Assembly: GCA_008360975.2 (NCBI GenBank)
Contig: CM039196.1
Span: 5,808,263-5,872,262, forward strand
DNA length: 64,000 bases
Source: Lichenostomus cassidix
Lineage: Eukaryota; Chordata; Aves; Passeriformes; Meliphagidae
Reading direction: 5' to 3'
In this document: positions 57,440 to 64,000 of the stretch, one piece after another
How positions within the stretch are numbered: position 1 is the first letter of the stretch
How the letters are laid out: each line of letters opens with the position of its first letter
Program-made: the position numbers and the translations under genes
Notes under the pieces: generated by a model
Told to the model about the DNA's origin: nothing
What the model saw: the letters and a program-made list of their open reading frames with translations, nothing else
Databases searched by the model: none

Positions 57440-59399
57440 TCATTTTCCTATCCACTAATCAACCAGACACAAGGATTATCGTGCAGCAAGAGTGCTGAGG
57501 TTAGTTATTCACTTAAGCCACACTTTAAAATGCTATTTAGACATAGAGGAATGGTCATCCCAATGAAAGCTGATGTTAAGGTTTTCAGCTACCATTATCC
57601 ATGGCAAGTCCCTGCTCCAGTGACAGCAGGGGTGGCTCTGAGCCCCAGCCATGCCAGGCAGATGGAGGCACAGCCCTGGTTCCTCTCAGCTCAGCCACAG
57701 CCAGCCCTCACTGTTTGCCAGCACAAAGCAGGCACTGCCCTGGTTTGATGGCACCCAGAAGAGGCTGAGGGTTCAGTCTCCTTATTTACAGCCAAGGACC
57801 CAGCTCCTTCCTCTGCCACAGCATAGGAATAAGGGCTCTGGCAGGAGGCTTCTGCTGAAAGGGGTGAATTACATCCCACAGGAGCACATCCTTCACCTTC
57901 CTGGGATAATAACAAATGTCCACCTTCGGGGAAGGTGGCTGGCAGCAAGTGTGTCTTGAAGAACATACATTTTACCTGCCACCTGCAGAGGCCAAACCAT
58001 TCACTCTGCAGCAGCAGCAGCATTTAACAGCACTCAGGCAGTGACAAACACAGCACATGCAAGAGGAAGGAGGAAATGGCAGCTTGGGTTTGGGCTGGGA
58101 GCCCACGAAGTTGGGCCAGTCACCTGACTTGCCCAAAATCTACCATCCAGCCCAGCCTAAGGCAACACTAGTCTCTGACTCTGACTTTATTTTCCTATTT
58201 CTTTTAACACAAATTAGGAGATCTGCAGCTTTAGTTAGACCCTGGCATCCCCACAAGGTTCTACCAGAAGAAATGCACTTTGCCAGGAAAGATGTTTGGC
58301 CCCATTCAGTCCCCAAATGCTCTAAATACAGCAAATACTGTCCCCCTTGAATGCTCAGGCAGGGAGGGGAAAGACCACCGTGCTCCAGTCTCATTTCTGC
58401 AAGTTCACTTCTTTGAAACTAGCAGAATACAACCTGCTTACATTACATTGCTTGCAGGAAAAAAAAAAATTGCTATGAAAAATGTGAAGAAAATGAGGTA
58501 GGAGCAATGTGTTGGAGCCAGTTGTCTAATCAGCTGAAGTTACAATCTTAAACCAGTCCCTAGACACCAGAAATACAGCTCAGTTCTCCAAAGTGCTGAG
58601 TGCTGACTGCATTTCAGCTCTGCATCCCCTCCCAGAATACTTCAACGTTATTAAATCACCCAGATATAATTTTATTCTTGAAAAAAGTGTGGTAAAAATA
58701 GTGAATAAAATCAGTAATTTTCATCAGTTTGTGTATCCTGCCTTTAGCTCCTTCCTTTTAAGGCTGCAGAGAAAGAGAAGTTTAAATCCCAGTGGTACAC
58801 TGATGCTTTATAAGTTATTCCAGCATGAATGATCTCAGCCTCAGGAACGATGTGTGCAAGCACTGCCAGAGCAGAGAAGACAGGCATGGAAGAACAACCC
58901 CTTTGTTGTCACGATCCAGGCACGTGATGGGTTGTGACACCTTTCCTCAGAGTGTCATCCATCACTCACAGATGTTCAGCACGGAGCCATGCTACCTCCT
59001 CACCGAGGAGCTTTTGATTTCCAGTGCCAGTCACAGAGGGAAACAAGTGCTTTCCCCTCCCTTTTTGCAAGGAGGTAAGAAATTTGCACTTGGTATGCTC
59101 ATCACAGTGGGCAGGCAGAGGCATCTCTCTGCTGTCCTGTGCCATGGCACGGATGCTGGAAGTCCAGTCATGTCCCTGGGAGGACAACAAGACATTGTCC
59201 CTGCTCTGCTGATGGCCAGCACTCTCCAGGAGCTCAGTGAGGACTGCTGCCAGCACAGCCAGTGCTTGGACCTAACTCACATCTGGGTTTTTTAGTTTAT
59301 AAATTAATCTAGCTGGGGGAAGAACTACCCAGGCTGCATCCCCTGCCACTGGCTCTGCTAAGGCAGCGGGGCTGGATCAGCAGGGCCTGCCTGGCTCCT
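57440..59399. other. Non-coding spacer
   Basis: No gene recognised. There is a short CAG tract at 58009-58022. An AT-rich patch at 58640-58730 (cgttattaaatcacc, gatataattttattc, gtgaataaaatcagtaattttc) looks weakly regulatory. The 156-codon frame at 58825-59295 has no motif and is overlapped by antisense frames. Confidence 0.5.
58009..58022. repeat. Short (CAG)n tract
   Basis: Four to five uninterrupted CAG units. No coding frame is supported across it. Confidence 0.85.
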
Positions 59400-59880
59400 G
59401 GCCTTGCCTTTATAAACACACTTAATGATCAGCAATGATGTCTTGGCAGCCTCACCCTCCCTCACTAATGCCCATGTGCTAGGAGGGCATTTTGCCTGCT
59501 CTCAGCCAAGCCAATCCCGTTTAACAGGGCAGAGATTTAAGAGCAGCAGCCTGCACAGCGCAGCCGAGCGCCAGGCAATCCTCTCGCTGCAGCAGCCAGG
59601 CTCCCTGCTGCCACAAAGCTTCTCCACTTAATGAACCTGCCTCCCAGGAGGGGAAAGGCAGCAAGGGGAGAGCAGCTTTCTGGAGGCCTGCTGGTGCTGC
59701 TGCTGGCTCACAGCAGCACTTTTTGACAGGCAAGGAGACATTTGCTGCCTCTCTGCTCCCCACGCAGCAACCGACAGGGACAGGCAATGAGGTAATTTAT
59801 CTAGCAGAGGTTTGCGGGAATAATTGCCCAGGTAGCATCCTGCCCTGATGATAAATCCACCCACACTTGGATTCAGCACA
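59400..59880. promoter_or_regulatory. Candidate regulatory block
   Basis: Mixed block. Its left part has cacttaatgatcagcaatgatg, the middle a CpG group (cagcgcagccgagcgcc, 59557-59573; ctctcgctgc), and the right part gaggtaatttatc, gtttgcgggaataattgcc and gatgataaatcc. Repeat-free. CpG-plus-TAAT composition is similar to 14400-14760 and 30110-30400. Confidence 0.3.
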
Positions 59881-62800
59881 GAGTGCAGATTACAGGCAAC
59901 AGGCAGGCAGCAAGGGAAGGGGTCTGCCTGCCCCCAGCCCCCCTCCCTTCACCAAGGACACCCTAATGCTCGGGAGTTATTCTCCCTCAGTTCCTGGGTG
60001 AATCCCACTTTTACCAGATTGGTAAAAAGGCAGCAGAACACAGTTACCCCTGGGCTGAGGTTGTTGGCACTGAGCTGTCACCAGTTTGCACTGCTGGCAG
60101 GGGTTCTGACTGGCCAGCCCCCAGTTTCACTCACATGAGAACAGCCTCTGCCCACCTGCCTGGAGGATGCTCAGTGAGTGCAGCTGCAACTCAAGGACTT
60201 CCCCTGAGCAATCCAGCCCTGTGTGCTTCAGAGGATAGTGCCATTTTTCTCCAAGGTATCCCATTACAGAGCCATTCAAGGCAAATCCATCGTGTGAGAG
60301 AAGAGCACATGTCACAGATCCACACACCTGGGCAATGCCCATTCAGGGAGGGGGAGAAAAATCAGCCTCCAAACTGGACCATGTTTGCCAAGTCATTGCT
60401 AACCTCAGCAAGCTTTTCTCCCACCACCACTGTTTTGCTGCTACTATGATTACACTGAATGAGTTGTAGCATCTTCCTGGTGTGTATTGCCTTTCTCTGG
60501 CCACCATCCAGTGTTTGCCCCACGAGTTCCCTGTCTGTCTCCAAGAAGCTGTCACAAATGGAGCCACAATAAATGTAATACACAGACCACAGCCTTCCAG
60601 AGAGCTGGCAGGCACAGCCAGCAATGATAAAAGATCAATGAGAATTTCAATTGTTGTTTTAAATGCCTGTTGGGCTTCAAGCTCCCTACCTTTGATCAAC
60701 AACCACACACAGTGGGTTGTTTTTTTAATTTGATTTGTATGCACATGGTGGGCAAGAGGTTTAGGATTCCACAGTGATGAGGGCACTAGAAACAAAAAGT
60801 GCTGCCCATGGAATCCTTCCCTCAATGATAGACAGGCTAAACTGGAAATACAGAACAAGGAACAGGCATGGACCAAGCAGGTCCCTCCATGAACCTTAGA
60901 AAGAGAACCTCTACTGAACAAAAGAAATGCAAATGCCTCTTCCTCCAGATTTCTCTGCATTTAGGACAATTATTTTCCTCCAATATCCATTAACACAAAG
61001 GACCTACACTGAATTTTCTCAGTCCAGCGCCTGCAAGTGTGTTGTGCTAGTGCAAGGACCAGAGCCCTCCACTGCAGCACACCAGGTGTGGGCAAATGCC
61101 AGCTGGTGCAGGGCTACCTTGGCTTGTGCCAGCTGAGGCTGTGACCCCTCCTCTCCAGCTGCAGCTGGCATTTCCCAGCCTCCTGCTGGCATCGTTCTCA
61201 GTGGGCAGAGAAAGCTTCTGCAGCACTGTTGTGATGGGAGCTCACTATCAGCGGATGAAAAACAGTTTGCAGCCAACTGTAATATCATTTCAGCAAACAG
61301 CACAATAAATCAATGGCTGTAAATTAAGCATTTTGTTTACTCTCCACACAGCATGGCTCTTCCCTGGATGCAATGCCAGCGTCAGTGAGCACTGCCCAGA
61401 GTAGCTGCCTGGCACACTGAGCTGGTGAGGGAGCTGTGCCACCCTGCGAGGCACTGTGACATGGGGACATCCATCCACAGGACTGCTCCCGTCCTGCTGT
61501 GCTCCTGCTCCAGGCAATCAGCCTTTTACTGATGCCATGTACCTGTTTCAGTGCTGGCTGGAAGGTTCCCACAGACAGGGATAGCTCTGTCCCTTCTCTG
61601 CCTCTCTCCAGCTGCCTTCAGGAGGTGATAGGAATGCCCATGGGATCCCCATGCACGCAGCATTGGGGCAACTGGAAAAGGGAAAGCTTCAGCCATCGAG
61701 TCCCAGGCTCACTTGCTGTCTCTGCTGAGCTTGAGACAGACAAGAAACTCTCTCATCACCACCCCAACCCTGTTAGAAGAAGAAGGGATGCTCCAAGCAT
61801 GGAAAAGAGCAGAAACAGGAGAAACAGAGCCTGCATCTCCCACTGCCTCCACACTCAGCGCTCAGTGGCACAACACTGGCATGAGGCATTCCCTCTCCAG
61901 GGAGGAGTTCACCTGTGCAGCATCCACCACCAGCACCCCAAAACCACTACCAACGGGCCTGATCCTGCAGCTGGCATTGCCACAGACCCTCTGCCTGCAG
62001 AGTGGGGTCACACCCTGCCCTTTCCCCATACAGCCCTACTCAGCCCATAGTGCATTGATGCTTCCCCTCGCTCCCACCCCTACAATGTGTGAGTGACGAG
62101 ACCTTTACTGGTGCTTTTTATGATTTCCTGGTAACGTGTATATGTCTCCCTTTTGGCACTTTAGAGCAGAGGTGAGACTTGAGCTCCTATAAACCACCAA
62201 CACCAGGAAGTCAAACAAGTCCCTCTCCCCACATAAACAGCACAGAATAAGCAGAGCAGTAATTCACCCATGCTTTCAGGGATTCCCCCCTACCTTTTCC
62301 TTTCATCTGAGATGCCTCTCTCACTCTCCCTTCCAGTGCCCTGCTCCCCCTTGTCTTGCCTGTACTATCCATGGCATTTGCAGGCAGGCACTGGATTAAG
62401 AGAAAAGCACACCAGGAGCTTTGCTGCTATTGTCCATCTCACAGTCTCTCTCTACGCAGTTTAACCATTATAACCCTGCTTTTGAGTCAGATGTGCCTTC
62501 AGCCACACAGGAGACAAGTTGGAAAGATCTTACAGGACTGCTTTAAGCCAGAGCCTAACTAGTCAGGTGTCAGGGACCTCAGAGTGCCACGGTCTGAGAC
62601 ATTGATCGACATGGACAGAGGTAACCTCAAAGATGCACTGCACTGCCACAGGGACAGGCTGGGAAAGGAAACAGAAGCAGAAAAAATGAGGAAGGGAAAA
62701 ATTTCTCACAGCAAATCAGGGGTATGACACCTAACCCAGCCCTGATAGTCTGGCCAAAACTCAGCACATTACCATATCCTGCTCTCGCTAGGGATAGAAA

Positions 62801-63739
62801 ACATGGAAAAGGAGTTGTTTCTCCTGTCTCTGACCAATAGCTGGTCATCTCCTCCAGAAATGAGGAAAAAAGCTGTTTGCTGCTTGGCCATGCAGCTCCT
62901 TCTCTACACTCAGGACACAGCTGCATTTTAACAGCAAAGCAATCCCTGCACTTGTTTGTAGTTAGCACAGTGGCTGCAGATCCTCTGGGATTGGGGACGT
63001 TACATGTGTGAATGACAGCAATACTTCAGAGGATGACAGTGATAGCCAATACAGACTGTTGAGTTCCCTGTAAGGAAGTATTATGAAGCCCATAAAAGCT
63101 GCAAAGGACTTTGCAATTGCCATCAATTTAATGGGGAAGATGCTGCAGTGATGGGCAACAGGCAAAAACCTGAAAAGAGATTTTCCAGCTGAGACAGGAG
63201 GGAAATGGAGCATCTCAGTGCAGACCACAGGAGGAAGGGATCAGAGCTGAGAATTAAACACTGATTCCTGCATATCAAGTCACAGCCATAGGCTATAACA
63301 GGATAAGATATCCAAGGGAATTCATTCAATAACTTACTGTGAGGGCTTTTGTTTTGTTGTGACTTTTTTTACCTGTGGACTGTTGAAAATTGACTACTGT
63401 ATAATTATTTGTGAACACATCTTTCCCACATTTTCAGCCAGCTCCAGGGAAGTGAGAAAACTATATTTACTCTGGTTCAAGTGCTTTGACTCTCAGCAGA
63501 GCAAATGTAGAATAAATCCCCAAGCCTCCCGAAGGGACTGTGTGGACAACTCTGAACCTATTGACCCCTCTGCAACATCAGTCCTGGATTGCTCCTCACA
63601 TGCCAGCCCTGGCTCTGCCACTCCACACAAGCTGGGAAAATAGCTGGGAGCCTCCAAGCCTTTGCTCTTATCTCAGATAATGCTTTCATTTCAGTGAGGT
63701 GGGTACAGGTACCCTGGGATGAATTCAACTGTAAATATT
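59881..63739. other. Non-coding spacer with chance frames
   Basis: No gene recognised. It contains the longest frame of the window (60343-60960, antisense, about 205 codons) and another of about 183 codons (61499-62050). Neither shows a domain, compositional codon signal, splice framing or upstream promoter. A small SOX-like patch (caatgagaatttcaattgttg) lies near 60637-60657. Confidence 0.55.
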
Positions 63740-63930
63740 CAGAGTGATTCATTGTTTGGCTTTCCTCTCCAATCTAAATAGTTGGAGCTGTCAAAATTGA
63801 TCTGAGTTTTTACGGTACAATACTTTAGAGAGAGAACAAACTGTGGATTAAATTTGCTGTTGTGGCCCAAAATAGCTTTCAAATATCAACACAGGCAAGA
63901 TACACATAAAAGAGACTATTTCCTTGTGAG
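63740..63930. promoter_or_regulatory. Candidate conserved non-coding block
   Basis: Repeat-free AT-rich end block: gattcattgtttggc (SOX-like), ctgtcaaaattgatctg (MEIS/PBX-like words), tttttacggtacaatac with a retained CpG, and gtggattaaatttgctg. It approaches the window edge and may continue beyond it. Inference only. Confidence 0.3.
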
Positions 63931-64000
63931 GCAAGGCAAGCCCTCACATCTCCATTTAACTGTTTCTCCCTGGAGGTGCACAGCAGAGCTGAGCGTTTGA
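63931..64000. other. Window end, nothing recognised
   Basis: Ordinary sequence with no feature before the edge. Confidence 0.5.

Noticed and set aside
58128..58140. MIR 'gacttgcccaa' core word
   Set aside because: Only an isolated 12-base match. The flanks do not follow the MIR order in either orientation.
58825..59295. Plus-strand frame of 156 codons
   Set aside because: Mixed composition without motif. Antisense frames of nearly 100 codons overlap it.
60343..60960. Longest open frame (about 205 codons, antisense)
   Set aside because: No recognisable domain, no signal or repeat structure, and no splice or promoter context. Another frame overlaps it on the same strand. A frame of this length is not surprising once all six frames of 64 kb are considered.
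61499..62096. Two overlapping plus-strand frames (183 and 127 codons)
   Set aside because: Low-complexity Ser/Pro/His-rich translation in a G/C-richer stretch where stops are rarer. No motif, and the two frames compete with each other.
1..64000. CRISPR arrays, operons, phage or plasmid features, viral genes, rRNA or snRNA genes
   Set aside because: No direct-repeat arrays, clustered long frames, ribosome-binding-site patterns, retroviral LTR or gag/pol/env frames, or conserved RNA gene sequences were seen on either strand.

Overview
The window looks like vertebrate, almost certainly avian, nuclear DNA with no protein-coding gene that I can support. The clearest evidence is a short retroposon at about 31849-31984. 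It has a tRNA-Ile-like head with an intact AAT anticodon loop, joined directly to the 3' tail of a CR1 LINE. That is the architecture of the passerine-specific TguSINE1 family, so the host is probably a songbird. An antisense CR1 remnant near 1757-1985, several very old MIR/CORE-SINE remnants, sparse short microsatellites, general CpG scarcity, and A-rich or AAC-rich low-complexity tracts all agree with this. Nothing prokaryotic is present: there are no operons, no ribosome-binding-site-spaced gene series, and no rRNA or CRISPR array.

The open reading frames are short (the longest is about 205 codons), scattered over all frames, overlapping, low in recognisable motifs, and about what chance predicts for 64 kb. 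I therefore annotate none as CDS. The one place with a splice-acceptor-like sequence followed by a clean open frame (57251-57384) is listed only as a weak exon candidate.

The rest is a mosaic. Repeat-free, AT-rich blocks are dense in homeodomain (TAAT/ATTA), POU/octamer, SOX, MEF2 or RFX-like motifs, and some keep isolated CpGs. They alternate with plainer spacer DNA rich in C/A/T 'cag/ctg/cca' words. The most enhancer-like blocks are near 1040-1420, 6070-6215, 8056-8450, 10570-10830, 11835-12480, 14400-14760, 16330-16460, 17340-17820, 19321-19960, 21655-21990, 22490-22800, 26280-26640, 28060-28330, 30110-30400, 36580-36760, 40270-40540, 42760-43030, 46360-46720, 48600-49300, 51200-51330, 52080-52150, 56040-56200, 56930-57170, 59400-59880 and 63740-63930. 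Conservation cannot be seen from one sequence, so these are candidates only. Their density suggests either a gene desert or a large intron beside a developmental regulator.

Mobile or ancient repeats, in order: antisense CR1 (1757-1985), possible antisense CR1 (16735-16813), antisense amniote MIR-like element (26664-26828), TguSINE1 (31849-31984), sense MIR (36186-36315), tRNA-like fragment (36931-36985), possible MIR (38036-38098), a pogo/Tigger-like miniature DNA transposon with terminal inverted repeats (39447-39621), and possible MIR (55795-55850). Single sites worth noting are an RFX X-box (8114-8127), a MEF2 site (21864-21873), a perfect 11-bp-arm hairpin (50300-50323) and a full CTCF core match (52835-52848). 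I did not find a new biological system.
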